NCBI RefSeq assembly: GCF_022376445.1
Contig: NW_025955121.1
Location: forward strand, 26,887-90,886
Source of the DNA: Fomitopsis serialis
Lineage: Eukaryota; Basidiomycota; Agaricomycetes; Polyporales; Fomitopsidaceae
DNA length: 64,000 nt
Reading direction: 5' to 3'
The first letter of the stretch is position 1; the number at the start of each line of letters is the position of its first letter. Shown in pieces: positions 1-9,172 of this stretch. The translations under genes and the position numbers were made by a program. Under the pieces are notes generated by a model, which did no database searches, was not told the DNA's origin, and was given only the letters and a program-made list of their open reading frames with translations.

Positions 1-952
1 CCAGGTTTCGGAGCTCCTCCAGAGTGGAGGGTTTTCCGACTTCAGAGATGCGGTCCTTAAGACGGGCCGGAAGTCCCTTGTAGAACTGATAGCGGAGTGC
101 AGACGTGCCCCAACGAACCTGTGTCGCGAGACGGCTGAAGTTGGTGATGTACTTCGCGATCCGGTGGTTGTCGGACATGGAGAGATTTACGAGGTCATGT
201 TCTGCTTGTCCGGTAGCGTCATATGGACCGAAATTGATTTGGAGTTCTTGTTGGAACTCCTCGTAATCCGTCAGGAACAAGGGCGGAGAAGATGAGGCTT
301 GTTCCAGAAGGTATGGCTCGAACCATTGGAGAGCCGTGCCCTTTAGGTAGGAGACGGCGTACGTGACCTTCTTCTCGTCGGAGTTGAAGGTCTGAGGACG
401 AGCTTTGAAGACCAACTCCAACTGGGTGAAGAACGACCAGAGTTTGGTTGAGGAGTCCGAACCGTCAAACTGGTCCGGATCCCGGACGTTATTCCGCTCG
501 CGTGAAGAGGGTTGCATCGGAGTGGAAGCTTGTCGCTGGAGCGTGGTAGCCAGGAGCGAGATTGCCCCGGCGAGCTCATGGTTGATGTCTGGACCAGTTG
601 GAGGCGGATTACGCTGAGGTGACGGAAGCATAGAAGGAGGTAGAGGAACCAACTCCGGAAGTATCGGAGAGTGTTCTGGAATCGGGTGTGGTGGCCAGTT
701 TATTGGTCCGCCCGGACTGTAAGTTGGGTTTGCTGCTCCTTCACGGAAAGCAGGATCCTCAAACGGATTGTGGCTGGTACGACGAGACGAGGGAACCGGA
801 GAACGGGTAATGGTATCCGGTGGAATTATCGCTGTCGTGCCTTGAACGGTAGGTGTCACCGGCGCAGCCCGGGTGGGTGTGCTTGGAGTAAGGTTGTTGG
901 CCAACAGAACGTGGATACGTCGAGCGGAGAACCCGCAGAAATCGTCGGTCAT
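1..952 (-). CDS. Ty3/gypsy retrotransposon Gag, partial at the left edge
   Basis: One uninterrupted minus-strand frame opens with an ATG at 952-950 and runs off the left end of the window (317 codons visible). Residues 1 to about 140 are proline-rich and disordered. Then comes a typical retrotransposon Gag capsid region (Retrotrans_gag type) with 'KLWSFFTQLELVF', 'YLKGTALQWFEPYL' and 'LVNLSMSDNHRIAKYITNFSRLA'-like helices, ending in 'YKGLPARLKDRI'. Gag packages element RNA into virus-like particles. Zinc knuckle and Pol would lie to the left, outside the window. The ATG lies 31 bp inside the proposed LTR boundary, as expected for gag right after the primer-binding region. No frame break is seen in this part, so the element may be fairly young. 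Family assignment is from the capsid motifs and is quite secure. Confidence 0.85.
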   Translation of the reverse strand, partial: MTDDFCGFSARRIHVLLANNLTPSTPTRAAPVTPTVQGTTAIIPPDTITRSPVPSSRRTSHNPFEDPAFREGAANPTYSPGGPINWPPHPIPEHSPILPELVPLPPSMLPSPQRNPPPTGPDINHELAGAISLLATTLQRQASTPMQPSSRERNNVRDPDQFDGSDSSTKLWSFFTQLELVFKARPQTFNSDEKKVTYAVSYLKGTALQWFEPYLLEQASSSPPLFLTDYEEFQQELQINFGPYDATGQAEHDLVNLSMSDNHRIAKYITNFSRLATQVRWGTSALRYQFYKGLPARLKDRISEVGKPSTLEELRNL

Positions 953-983
953 CTCAAGGTCCCAAGAGTCAGTTCGAATATAC

Positions 984-1589
984 TGTTACGATCGTGCGCT
1001 CGAGACGAAGTCCGAGGTCGGAGTTACGAAGTCCGGAGTTTCGGAGCGCAGTGGAGTGAGGACTTGGCGAAGCTATTAACAACGCCCTTGGGAGAACTTG
1101 ACGAGGTCCTCTATTTGGACTTGGACAGAGGTGGACTATGACGGAGTCTGGAGATAGAGTCGGAGGAAGGAGGAGGAGAAGACGAGAGCGAGAGAGAGAA
1201 GAGAGAAGCTAGACAGAGGTCGGACGGAAGTCCGGAGTTCAGACAGGAGTTCGGAGGAAAGGAATTCGGATTGGTTAAACGAGATATTCGAACTGAAGTA
1301 CAACAGTGCTACAGTTCAATCTTTATATACAGCGAGTCTAATTGTGAACGGAAGACAATAGGACGGAGGAAGGGATACAGAGAACAATAACGGAAGACCG
1401 GAGATGTTAGTAACCAGAGTGAATACAATAAGCTAATTGTCCGTGCAAGATAGAGACCATGTGGTACGCTAATTGTAGTGCGGGAGAAGATAGGCTAAGC
1501 AAATACAATAAGACCGGAGTTCGGAGAAACAGAGATGGAGAAAACAGAACTGGAGTTCGGAGGTGGTCTTGGTGGCACGGAACGTGACA
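984..1589 (-). repeat. Proposed 5' LTR of the gypsy element
   Basis: This 606-bp segment lies directly upstream of gag. It begins TGTTACG and ends CGTGACA on the plus strand, giving TG...CA ends with a short inverted repeat as LTRs have. It contains a TATA box. The partner LTR would be left of the window, so the boundaries rest only on terminal motifs and on position relative to gag. The next five bases (1590-1594, GACAC) would be one copy of the target duplication. Confidence 0.55.
1322..1329 (-). promoter_or_regulatory. TATA box in gypsy LTR
   Basis: TATATAAA on the minus strand inside the proposed LTR, about 260 bp from its 5' end. It fits an LTR promoter driving gag transcription. Confidence 0.45.
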
Positions 1590-1614
1590 GACACCCAGAG
1601 CATCAAAGATCCAC

Positions 1615-2073
1615 ATGCCCGTGCCCGACAAGCCCTCTCTGTCCATCCTTAGAGGAGTTGAGCCTCAAGCTATGTCCACGCCCTGGCGACCCTCCTCTGA
1701 GTCTAAGAACAAACAAAGCTCACTGAGCCCGCCTTCCTCTTCAGATATGTGTCAAGCCGCCAAAGAGGCTGTTGACCCCATCCATCTTCAGGATCTGCTC
1801 GACAATGCCGGTCTATTCTTTGCCCATCTCCGTCGCCCCGAGGAAGCCCAATGCATCTACCTGAGCCTTAGCGCTCCAGACACTCTCGACCGCTACGGCT
1901 TTCTATTCTATGAAAGCAACTACCTAGTGAATGAAGAACTCGAGATGGATGACATCCACAACTCCAAAATTGTAGAAGACAAGGAGTCCTGCTACAGCCT
2001 ACTGGTTAAGCATCAACGTCGCACTGAGTACGTCGTAGAAGGGCTTGAAGTCCTGGTGAACGCTATGCTTTGA
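1615..2073 (+). CDS. Hypothetical protein, N-terminal part
   Basis: A 152-codon ATG-initiated ORF that starts 25 bp after the proposed gypsy LTR. I do not recognise it. The composition looks like real protein: acidic/leucine stretches such as 'HLQDLLDNAGLFFAHL' and 'YGFLFYESNYLVNEELEMDD', with no signal peptide or membrane segment. It ends in TGA 48 bp before a second ORF on the same strand, and the two may be exons or broken parts of one gene. The true 5' end may have been displaced by the gypsy insertion. Confidence 0.4.
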   Translation: MPVPDKPSLSILRGVEPQAMSTPWRPSSESKNKQSSLSPPSSSDMCQAAKEAVDPIHLQDLLDNAGLFFAHLRRPEEAQCIYLSLSAPDTLDRYGFLFYESNYLVNEELEMDDIHNSKIVEDKESCYSLLVKHQRRTEYVVEGLEVLVNAML

Positions 2074-2121
2074 TTGGAGAGTGCAACTCGTCGATGGAAG
2101 TCTGACCACACCGACGTCTAG

Positions 2122-2580
2122 ATGAGTGCACTGCATGAGTCCTCTTCAAGAGGAATGGTCTCCAATGCACACCAAACCCTTCAATACCACGTGGCAAAAG
2201 CACTTACCTTGATCCATCAACAACAAGCTCTGCATTGCAGACACCCGTACCCTACCTCAGTCAAGTTGACTGCTTCAGATTTCAGCATGGAGCTTACTAT
2301 GTCCAAGACCAAGCGTGAAATGCTCAACAAGTGGCTGAAGAAGCCCAATGTATACTTGAACCTAACCCCGGAATACCAAGAAGTTGTACTTCGGCAGATT
2401 CAGGCCGCTCAGAACGACGAGGAGACACCACCTCTACCTCACATCGTGTTCGAGCGACACTTCAAGATCCTACCGAACTCCCTCCTGGTGGATCCAATAG
2501 TGCACAACACATCTATCTCGCAGGACGTACAGTTAGTGTTTGAAAGTCCAGTCCATGGACTGGAAAAAGACTGGGACTGA
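2122..2580 (+). CDS. Hypothetical protein, interrupted by a TIR element
   Basis: A 152-codon ORF downstream of the 1615-2073 ORF. It is unrecognised but protein-like, including 'KTKREMLNKWLKKPNVYLNLTPEYQEVVLRQIQAAQ', which looks like a helical segment (residues about 58-93). The last about 15 codons come from the TIR element that begins at 2534, so the host reading frame appears truncated by that insertion. It may continue the upstream ORF after an intron or frame break. Confidence 0.4.
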   Translation: MSALHESSSRGMVSNAHQTLQYHVAKALTLIHQQQALHCRHPYPTSVKLTASDFSMELTMSKTKREMLNKWLKKPNVYLNLTPEYQEVVLRQIQAAQNDEETPPLPHIVFERHFKILPNSLLVDPIVHNTSISQDVQLVFESPVHGLEKDWD

Positions 2581-3291
2581 ACTGGGACTGGCCTTGGAAA
2601 GACTGGACTGGACTGGTCAAAGTAGGACTGGTCTTACCCAGTCCAGTTGCAGTCTTCCAGGGTTGGGGAAATTGGAGGGACTGGTCAAAAGACTGGTTGC
2701 AACCAGTTGCGACTGGTCTTTGGCCACCCCCCTAATATGCTGGTGTACATGGCCAAATGGAAGGTTTTGGGGGTCATAAATAGCAGTAATACATAGGATA
2801 TGCACAACATGGTGGACATATTAATGATGTAACCTATTTAGGCAACATGTATTTTCCATCTATGCACCTCCACTTATGCCTAATATGGTAGGTGTACCTG
2901 TCTCACCCTTACTGACATCACATGCCTTGCCTGTATCAGTCATTATGGACTGAAATATGATGCTCCCATGGGATACACACTATTGCCTACCATTATATAC
3001 CATATTACAATAGTACAAAAAGCTTTGTAACCAAACATGCAGACATAATTGCTGAACAAACCAGTTACAACTGGCAAAAGACCTGTCAGGACCAGTTGGG
3101 ACCAGTTGGGACTGCATGTGCAGTTGCGACCAGTTGCGACCAGTCTTTGGAGGCAACTGGACTGCAAAGGACTGGTCGCAGTCAGTCCAGTCCCAGTCCT
3201 ACCATTTTGGGGTCAATCTAGGACCAGTCGCAGTCGCAGTCTTTCCTCTGAGGGGTCAAAAGACTGGACTGGACTGGACTTTCAAACACTA
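2534..3291. mobile_element. 758-bp non-autonomous TIR element (MITE-like)
   Basis: The ends are perfect inverted repeats: TAGTGTTTGAAAGTCCAG at 2534 and its reverse complement ending at 3291, preceded by GT on the left and followed by AC on the right. The interior is AT-richer and flanked on both sides by CTGGACTGG / CCAGTTGCGACCAG-type short repeats. No ORF is credible. The TAG...CTA ends resemble hAT-type termini, but the 8-bp flanks do not match, so the superfamily is unresolved. Confidence 0.65.
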
Positions 3292-3293
3292 AC

Positions 3294-3964
3294 CGCGAGC
3301 ACACGCGTAGCCGGGAGAACGAGCAGGATGAAGATAGGGCGCGGACCAACACCACAAGCACACCGACCGCGAGCGCACCGGGCTAATGCCCAGCACGCAG
3401 AGACAGCCGATGAACGGCGGGTGGGCACGCAAAGGATGGGCAAGGGTGCGGGCGGACGGCACGTGCAGGCGGGAAGCAGGCGGACACGAGCAAGCATCAC
3501 CCACTCACCCACCCATTTGCTCGCACACCCGCTCACGGACCCGCAGACTTGCTGTACCCACATGAGACCCGTACCCGCTGTACCCGCATGAGACCCATAC
3601 CCGCTGCGAGGGTATGGTACCCGGGCGGGTACGGGTACGGGTAAGCCCCCGGACACCCGGGGGTTTACCCCTGCAATCCACTACTACGTGTTCATTCCGA
3701 GTCCCCTGCATCGTGGGACAAGTTCACCACCCTCCTCCGACCACATTACAGTGTCTCCACGAGTATCTGACCTCGTACGTCCCCTCCGGAGCCGTATTGA
3801 CACACTGTCCTCCCTTCCGCTTGCCAACAGCCCCCGCCCGTCGTTTCTACCGACACCATTGATTCCTTCCGGTCTCATTCCGACCTGGGAGACTCGCAAC
3901 CTACACACCGTACGTGTCGTAAGTATCTAGGCTCGGGCAGTAAATACATGCGGGTTGCGGTTAT
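3294..3964. repeat. GC-rich degenerate repeat segment, no gene
   Basis: No convincing ORF. Part of it (about 3340-3440) resembles the reverse complement of about 16560-16680: both contain a block like 'GACCGCGAGCG...AATGCCCAGCACGC'. The stretch 3560-3640 carries repeated TACCCG/CGGGTA hexamers. The segment up to 3964 is the left flank into which the copia element inserted. Confidence 0.4.
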
Positions 3965-4223
3965 TGTTAAAGTTATAGCGTCTCAGTCTCGACCTCGTGG
4001 TACTCGACTGATATATTGATCTACCTGTTAAAGTTATAGCGTCTACGAGGCACAGTATTAGTGTCCATCGTCCATGAATACAGCTACATAAACGGCTTAC
4101 CTCAGTCTCGACCTCGTGGTACTCGACTGAGGTGCCTCCAGTCTACGCGTGTCCGTCAAAGTCCGTTCGTACGTCACGTGTCCGTGTCTAAACTAGCGCC
4201 CGCGTCTCGGTCCCACCTCAACA
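3965..4223 (-). repeat. Copia 3' LTR
   Basis: 259 bp, TG...CA ends, same as 8642-8900 at every position I compared. Preceded by GTTAT. An internal 20-bp block (TCTCGACCTCGTGGTACTCG) occurs twice within it. The stop codon of the RT/RNase H frame lies 3-5 bp inside this LTR. Confidence 0.93.
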
Positions 4224-6506
4224 CTCCCCCTGGGCCGAGACGCGCATGTACTGTAGGTGTTTCTGTAACGTAGGTAAACTAAGGGCTTTCGTAAAAATGT
4301 CTGCGGGGTTCTCGGCTCCAGGAATATGAACAATCTTCAACAACTTACCACGGATTGCCTCTCGCAACCAATGGTACCTGATGTGCAGGTGTCTCACCCG
4401 CGAGAAGTTCGCGGATCGCGTCGCCAAACTCTCGCCCCCAGCACTATCCATCCGGATGACGATAGGACGTTCCACGGGGACGTAGATCTCATCCATGAAG
4501 TTCGCGATCCATACGCCCGTCTGCCCGGCGTGCACAGCGGCGATGTACTCGGCCTCGGTAGTCGACAACGTCACCACTTCCTGGCGGCGCGAGCTCCATG
4601 AGACAGGTCCTCCCGCCATCATCACTACGTGCCCGTGCGTCGATCGTCCCGTGTCTTGGCAGTCGCCCTGTGAAGCATCCGAGTAGATGGTGGGCTGTAG
4701 TCCCGCTACGTGGTTCCCGTCGTAGGTAATGCCGTGGTCGAGAGTCCCTCCGATGTAACGGAGGACCCGTTTGAGCGCACGCCAATGGTCATATGCAGGG
4801 TTCGCCATGAATCGGCTTAGCAGCTGGACGGGATACGCGAGATCAGGTCGGGTTGCAACGGCGAGGTACATGATCGCGCCCAAGGCCTCGCGGTAGGGGA
4901 TCTTGTCCATCTCTGCTCGCTGCTCTGCGGTCGCCGGCTCAGAGTCCTTCGACAGTTTGGTGCCTGGTTCGAGCGGTGTACGGACTGGGTTTGAGTCCTT
5001 CATCCCGAACCGGTCAAGCACTCGCTCCGCGTACGCACGTTGCGACATGCGCATCGTCTTGAGTTCCCGGTCCCGCTCGATCAGGACACCAAGCATGTAT
5101 TTGAACTCGCCTCCCCCGCTGAGCCGGTACCGCACAGCAAGCTCGGATCGTACGTTCGTCAGGCCAGTGATCGAGTCTGCGGCTTCACCGATGTCGTCCG
5201 TGTACGTCGTAGTGATCGCCAGTCCTTCCTCGTCGAACCTCGCACGTACGCACTCGTCCGCTCGCGAGCGCGAGAACCCGAGCTCCTGGTACGTCTTGTC
5301 GAGTTTCTTCCACCAATCGTTACCCGCCTGCATGCATCCATAGAGCCCTCGGACCATCCTACAAACATGAGTCGGGAATTCCTTAGAGACGTACCCGGCC
5401 GGTTGCTCCATGTATATTGTTTCCTCTGGGGACGCGTTGAGGTACGCTTTCTCCACGTCATCCTGACCCATCTCCATGTCTCGCACGACGGCGGTGGCAC
5501 ACACAACGCGCAGGGACTCGAACCGGACGACTGACGCGTGAGTCTCGAAGTAGTCGATGCCGGGGATTTGCTGGAAGCCCTTCGCCACCAGCCGTGCCTT
5601 CGGCTTCCATCTCCCCTCCGCCTCCTCATCCCCGTCAAACTTACGCGCATACACCCACTTGTTCCCAATGACGTTCATGTCCGGCGTACGAGGTACGAGT
5701 TCCCAAGCGTTGATCTTCGCTAGCCCGTTGATTTCACTATCCATCGAGGGCGTCCAGATCTCGGGTTGGCGGCTCGCCTCCTTGTAAGACTCCGGGGTCT
5801 TCCCTCCACGGTACCATCGTGTTTCTCCGTCCTGACCTGCGGGAGACGCCTCCGTGAACATCGCGATGTATGCGCCTTCTGGACTTTGGTTCCGGCCCAC
5901 CCCTCCGTCGTCGTCTGCAGTCCAGGCCTCGCCTTTACTGCGCGCCGCCTGCTCTCTCGCATCCGACTCTTGCGACTCGCGCAACTTCTGGCTAGGCACC
6001 GCTGTCCTTGCGGATCGACGTGGGGCGTTCACCTCCTCGGGTAGCGCCAGAGCAGGTACGTCTTCGTCTCCAGGCCTCGGCTCCCCCGTGGCTGCTTGCC
6101 CCAGCTGCGCATCGGGTTCTTCGGCTGCAACCTCCTCGTCTGCATTGGGCTTCGAAGCCTCATTGACTGTCACTTCGAGAGGCGCGTCCTGGATCGCCAA
6201 GGTGCGGTGACCCGGTCCTTCCTCGAATATGACGTCGCGGCTACGAATGATTCGGCCAGACGCTGGGTCCCACAGGCGGTAGTTCGCGTTTTCGGTGTAT
6301 CCGACGAGGATGCATCGAATCGACTTAGGGTCCAGTTTCGTCCGAGTCTCGTCAGGGACCTTCGCCCAGGCGACTGAGCCGAAGGCTCGCAGATGCGCAA
6401 CGTTTGGCACATGCCCGAACCATCTCTCATATGGGGTCCGGCCCTTCTGGCGAGCTGAGCCGTTAGGTTCTCCACGTACGTAGCCGTTTTGTATGCCTCT
6501 CCCCAC
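4218..6506 (-). CDS. Copia integrase C-terminus, reverse transcriptase, RNase H
   Basis: A 762-codon open frame that continues Pol after the broken integrase core; it has no proper start of its own. It opens with the integrase C-terminal 'TPYERWFGHVPNVAHLRAFG'. A low-complexity linker follows, then the copia RT (RVT_2) from 'NAWELVPRTPDMNVIGNKWVYARK' to the catalytic 'TTYTDDIG' (YxDD variant TDD) and 'YREALGAIMYLAVATRPDLAYPV'. The copia RNase H has 'YSDASQGD' and 'LSTTEAEYIA', followed by the C-terminal 'RHLHIRYHWLREAI'. It ends 6 bp inside the 3' LTR. Length and order match TNT1/Hopscotch-like Pol. Confidence 0.92.
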   Translation of the reverse strand: MGRGIQNGYVRGEPNGSARQKGRTPYERWFGHVPNVAHLRAFGSVAWAKVPDETRTKLDPKSIRCILVGYTENANYRLWDPASGRIIRSRDVIFEEGPGHRTLAIQDAPLEVTVNEASKPNADEEVAAEEPDAQLGQAATGEPRPGDEDVPALALPEEVNAPRRSARTAVPSQKLRESQESDAREQAARSKGEAWTADDDGGVGRNQSPEGAYIAMFTEASPAGQDGETRWYRGGKTPESYKEASRQPEIWTPSMDSEINGLAKINAWELVPRTPDMNVIGNKWVYARKFDGDEEAEGRWKPKARLVAKGFQQIPGIDYFETHASVVRFESLRVVCATAVVRDMEMGQDDVEKAYLNASPEETIYMEQPAGYVSKEFPTHVCRMVRGLYGCMQAGNDWWKKLDKTYQELGFSRSRADECVRARFDEEGLAITTTYTDDIGEAADSITGLTNVRSELAVRYRLSGGGEFKYMLGVLIERDRELKTMRMSQRAYAERVLDRFGMKDSNPVRTPLEPGTKLSKDSEPATAEQRAEMDKIPYREALGAIMYLAVATRPDLAYPVQLLSRFMANPAYDHWRALKRVLRYIGGTLDHGITYDGNHVAGLQPTIYSDASQGDCQDTGRSTHGHVVMMAGGPVSWSSRRQEVVTLSTTEAEYIAAVHAGQTGVWIANFMDEIYVPVERPIVIRMDSAGGESLATRSANFSRVRHLHIRYHWLREAIRGKLLKIVHIPGAENPADIFTKALSLPTLQKHLQYMRVSAQGEC
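4224..4231 (-). other. Polypurine tract of the copia element
   Basis: Minus-strand GGGGGAG(T) lies immediately upstream of the 3' LTR, the position needed for plus-strand priming. Confidence 0.7.
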
Positions 6507-6970
6507 AAGCCTACTGGTAAGCCGCGTCGATGAGCATCGACCGGGCGTGGTCGCCTAGCGTTCGATGGCCGCGTTCTCCGACTCCATCCTGCTGAGGAGT
6601 GTAAGGCGTCGTCATCTCATGGATTATGCCATGCTCTCGGTTGAAGGCTGCCCATAGAGCGTTATTGAACTCGTTCCCGTTGTCGGTACGAATCCGGCGA
6701 AGCTTCTTCCTGTCTGGAGTTCAGCCATCGTTCGATACCCGCTGTACGAGTCGAGGGTCTCGGTCGCCTCCTTAGTCTTTAGGAGGTCGAGGACCTTGAA
6801 CGAGGACCCTCCATCGTTGATCGTCATGCTGTAATAAGCGCCGCCCATCGACGGCTCGCGTGCTCGTCCGTCAGGTCGATGTACGCCCGTTCCAGGATGT
6901 CCTCCTCGACGCTGGAAGACTGAACGGCTTCCGCGCGTGCTTGCCTTGGATGCATCCTCGCACTTTCTAG
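6507..6970 (-). pseudogene. Copia integrase core broken by several frameshifts
   Basis: All parts of the DDE integrase core are present but in different frames: 'YIDLTD' (first Asp), 'RIRTDNGNEFN' (second Asp) and 'YTPQQDGVGER' (Glu), then 'LPVGLWGEAYKTATYVENL'. At least four single-base shifts separate these blocks. At 6950-6960 the zinc-binding 'CxxC' reappears if one T is added to TGCGAGGATGC, i.e. a TT run reads as T. In the given sequence no functional integrase can be made. Given the matching LTRs, either the copy was mobilised in trans or the shifts are sequencing errors. Confidence 0.8.
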
Positions 6971-8497
6971 CGGCAGTCCCCCGATGACCTCCATCCCAGT
7001 CACTGCTCCGGACTTGGCCATCTCCATTACCGTGCGCTCACTCGCATGTCCGAAACGCCGGTGCCAGGTGTGGACGTCGGCTGCTCTCGCGTTCGTCAAC
7101 GATGCTAAGGCGTTTGGCTCTCCAGGCGTCCCGGTCCCGTTTGGCAGAGCCTGACCATCGATGCGAGTAAGGACAACCTCATACAAGTTGTTGCTCGTCA
7201 TGTTCCCGACGAGAATCGCGTCACTTCCATCCTGGCTAGCGATGCGCATCTCGCCACCTTTGATCTGGATGTTGCATCCGCTCCCGTCAATTCGGGACAG
7301 CGACACGAGGTTGGCTGCCATCTCGGGTACGTGGAGTGCGTTGCGGAACGTCACTACTGAGCGTCGTCCTTCGATGGTCATCTCCGCGTGGACGCACCCG
7401 ACTCCGATGATCGTGAATTCAGCGCCTCGCTTGGCGCTGCTTCCGGAGTGAGGCGTCAAGGGTAGGTATTCGGAGAAGGACGAGCGGTCGGTGAAGTAGT
7501 GGTGGCTCGCACCGGAATCGAGGTACGCGCGTATCGTTCCGCTAGGGTCAGTCAAGGCTAATGCGGGCGATATGGTGGCCATGAAGACATTGTAGTTCGG
7601 GACCCCACTGGGGATCGACGTAGAAGCGGCGTTTGCAGATGCATTTGAGTTCGTAGTGGGATGAGCCAGGTCGGCAGGCGATCCTCTCTTCGGACGCGGC
7701 GGCGACTTCCAGTTCGCCGGCTGCTGCCCCGCCATGCCCCCACCTTCGCAGTAACAACGTTCCTTCGAGTGTCCTTTCCACAGGCACCACTCGCAGATCT
7801 GGATGGCCTTCGCTGCTGTCATAAACGCCGACGTCTGCGGCTCGCTCGACGCTGCCGTCTGCGTTGCTCCGAGAGGATTCTGGGGCTGTCCAGTTCGCAG
7901 CATTTCATTGTCGTGGACGGCGAGGATGGTGAGGATCACGTCCTCGGGATCGGATTTCGTAAGAAGCCCAGCAGTGATGTGGTTGTAGACTTCGCCCATA
8001 GACTGGCAGATAATGATAGCAAAGCGATGGTCGGTGAGAGGTGACGACATCTCGTTACACGCCTTGCGACGACGGCGTAGCTCCTCGAAGTGTGCGTGGA
8101 TGTCCGAGCCAGGGACGTACTTGCATTTCTTCAAATACTCCTCGGCGTTCATGACCGCCAGCTCGCTTCGCCTCTCCTTGATCGCCAGTAGCGCAGTCCA
8201 GAACTCGTACGCCGTTAGGCCAAAGGGTTCAACCCCACATATCGAGAGGTCCATGTTGAGCGTGCAGGTCGCCTTCGCATGGAGGTCGTTCTTGTTCCAT
8301 TTGGCAAGTTCGATCGTTTCATCTGGAGTGGGCGTGGCGCCGGCAGGCTTAGGCGCGGTCGTCTTTCCGAGCAGGTGGTCCAACTTCCCTTGCAGTTCGA
8401 CGATTGTGAGGCTTTTACTCTTCCACTGCACCCAGTTGGTGCGGTTCAGATGGAAGTTCTCCGGGAGGATGAGAACCTTTTCCTTATCGTCGGACAT
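6824..8497 (-). CDS. Copia Gag-protease-pre-integrase
   Basis: A 557-codon frame from the ATG at 8497. The N-terminal about 220 residues are a copia-type Gag (UBN2-like) with 'NWVQWKSKSLTIVEL'. A CCHC zinc knuckle CEWCLWKGHSKERC lies near residue 235 and binds RNA. The aspartic protease motif 'YLDSGASHHYF' lies near residue 330. The GAG-pre-integrase motif 'TWHRRFGHAS' lies near residue 480. The frame then enters the integrase core ('ERAYIDLTD') but leaves it by frameshift near 6850. Around 6960 two single-base losses would also destroy the CxxC half of the integrase zinc-binding HHCC. Everything upstream of that is open. Confidence 0.9.
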   Translation of the reverse strand: MSDDKEKVLILPENFHLNRTNWVQWKSKSLTIVELQGKLDHLLGKTTAPKPAGATPTPDETIELAKWNKNDLHAKATCTLNMDLSICGVEPFGLTAYEFWTALLAIKERRSELAVMNAEEYLKKCKYVPGSDIHAHFEELRRRRKACNEMSSPLTDHRFAIIICQSMGEVYNHITAGLLTKSDPEDVILTILAVHDNEMLRTGQPQNPLGATQTAASSEPQTSAFMTAAKAIQICEWCLWKGHSKERCYCEGGGMAGQQPANWKSPPRPKRGSPADLAHPTTNSNASANAASTSIPSGVPNYNVFMATISPALALTDPSGTIRAYLDSGASHHYFTDRSSFSEYLPLTPHSGSSAKRGAEFTIIGVGCVHAEMTIEGRRSVVTFRNALHVPEMAANLVSLSRIDGSGCNIQIKGGEMRIASQDGSDAILVGNMTSNNLYEVVLTRIDGQALPNGTGTPGEPNALASLTNARAADVHTWHRRFGHASERTVMEMAKSGAVTGMEVIGGLPLESARMHPRQARAEAVQSSSVEEDILERAYIDLTDEHASRRWAALITA

Positions 8498-8623
8498 GGT
8501 GGGTATATGCGCGGTTTCGGTGGGTATATGCGTGTGAAAAACGGTCTACTGCGTCGGAAAAGCGTCGAACGGGTGGTTGTACCCTTAATGCGTCGTCGGT
8601 TTGTACGAGAGTTGAGTTAAGAC

Positions 8624-8641
8624 GGGACGGGGCTCATAACC
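8624..8641 (-). other. Candidate primer-binding site of the copia element
   Basis: Directly after the 5' LTR the element reads GGTTATGAGCCCCGTCCC. Position is right. A GGTTAT..AGCC pattern loosely resembles the initiator-Met tRNA-complementary sites of copia elements, but I could not confirm the tRNA. Confidence 0.45.
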
Positions 8642-8900
8642 TGTTAAAGTTATAGCGTCTCAGTCTCGACCTCGTGGTACTCGACTGATATATTGATCTA
8701 CCTGTTAAAGTTATAGCGTCTACGAGGCACAGTATTAGTGTCCATCGTCCATGAATACAGCTACATAAACGGCTTACCTCAGTCTCGACCTCGTGGTACT
8801 CGACTGAGGTGCCTCCAGTCTACGCGTGTCCGTCAAAGTCCGTTCGTACGTCACGTGTCCGTGTCTAAACTAGCGCCCGCGTCTCGGTCCCACCTCAACA
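8642..8900 (-). repeat. Copia 5' LTR
   Basis: 259 bp, matches 3965-4223 and is followed by the second GTTAT target copy. On the element's own strand it is the upstream LTR and should carry the promoter. Confidence 0.93.
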
Positions 8901-8967
8901 GTTATTGTACGTAGCACGGAAGAGATTTATGTATGCCATCTTAATCCTGTCTGTAGCGTCCATAACA

Positions 8968-9172
8968 TCGAGGCTCAGCCCTTGTCTTCAAACAGTCTTC
9001 AACATCTTCGAAGCTCTTGCACATTGTTCAGAGCCTTGTCTGTCCTCCTCCTTCCTACCTAGACCACTGTACAGTCCCTGTACTCTCTATAGATGCAGAG
9101 GTCTCGCATACCACTGCTCGACCTCATGGTTGGGATCTTGTGTGGCTTTTGTGTTCTTTTTGGTCATGTCAC
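8968..9172 (+). repeat. Truncated LTR fragment, related to 18306-18530
   Basis: This segment aligns with the reverse complement of 18306-about 18515 at roughly 85%. Shared blocks include GACCACTGTACAGTCC, TCGCATACCACTGCTCGACC and TTGTGTGGCTTTTGTGTTCTT. Similarity stops at the same point (...GTCA) in both copies, marking an element end. The other end is lost. Confidence 0.6.

Larger units (their letters stand above)
3965..8900 (-). mobile_element. Full-length Ty1/copia retrotransposon (minus orientation)
   Basis: The 4936-bp element has two 259-bp LTRs, each TGTTAA...CAACA on the plus strand, and is flanked by a perfect 5-bp target duplication GTTAT (3960-3964 and 8901-8905). Gag-protease-integrase-RT-RNase H order on the minus strand is that of copia (integrase before RT). 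A polypurine tract abuts the left (3') LTR, and a candidate primer-binding site abuts the right (5') LTR. By eye the LTRs are identical, implying recent insertion. Single-base frame breaks are nevertheless clustered at about 6.5-7.0 kb, in the integrase. Confidence 0.95.
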
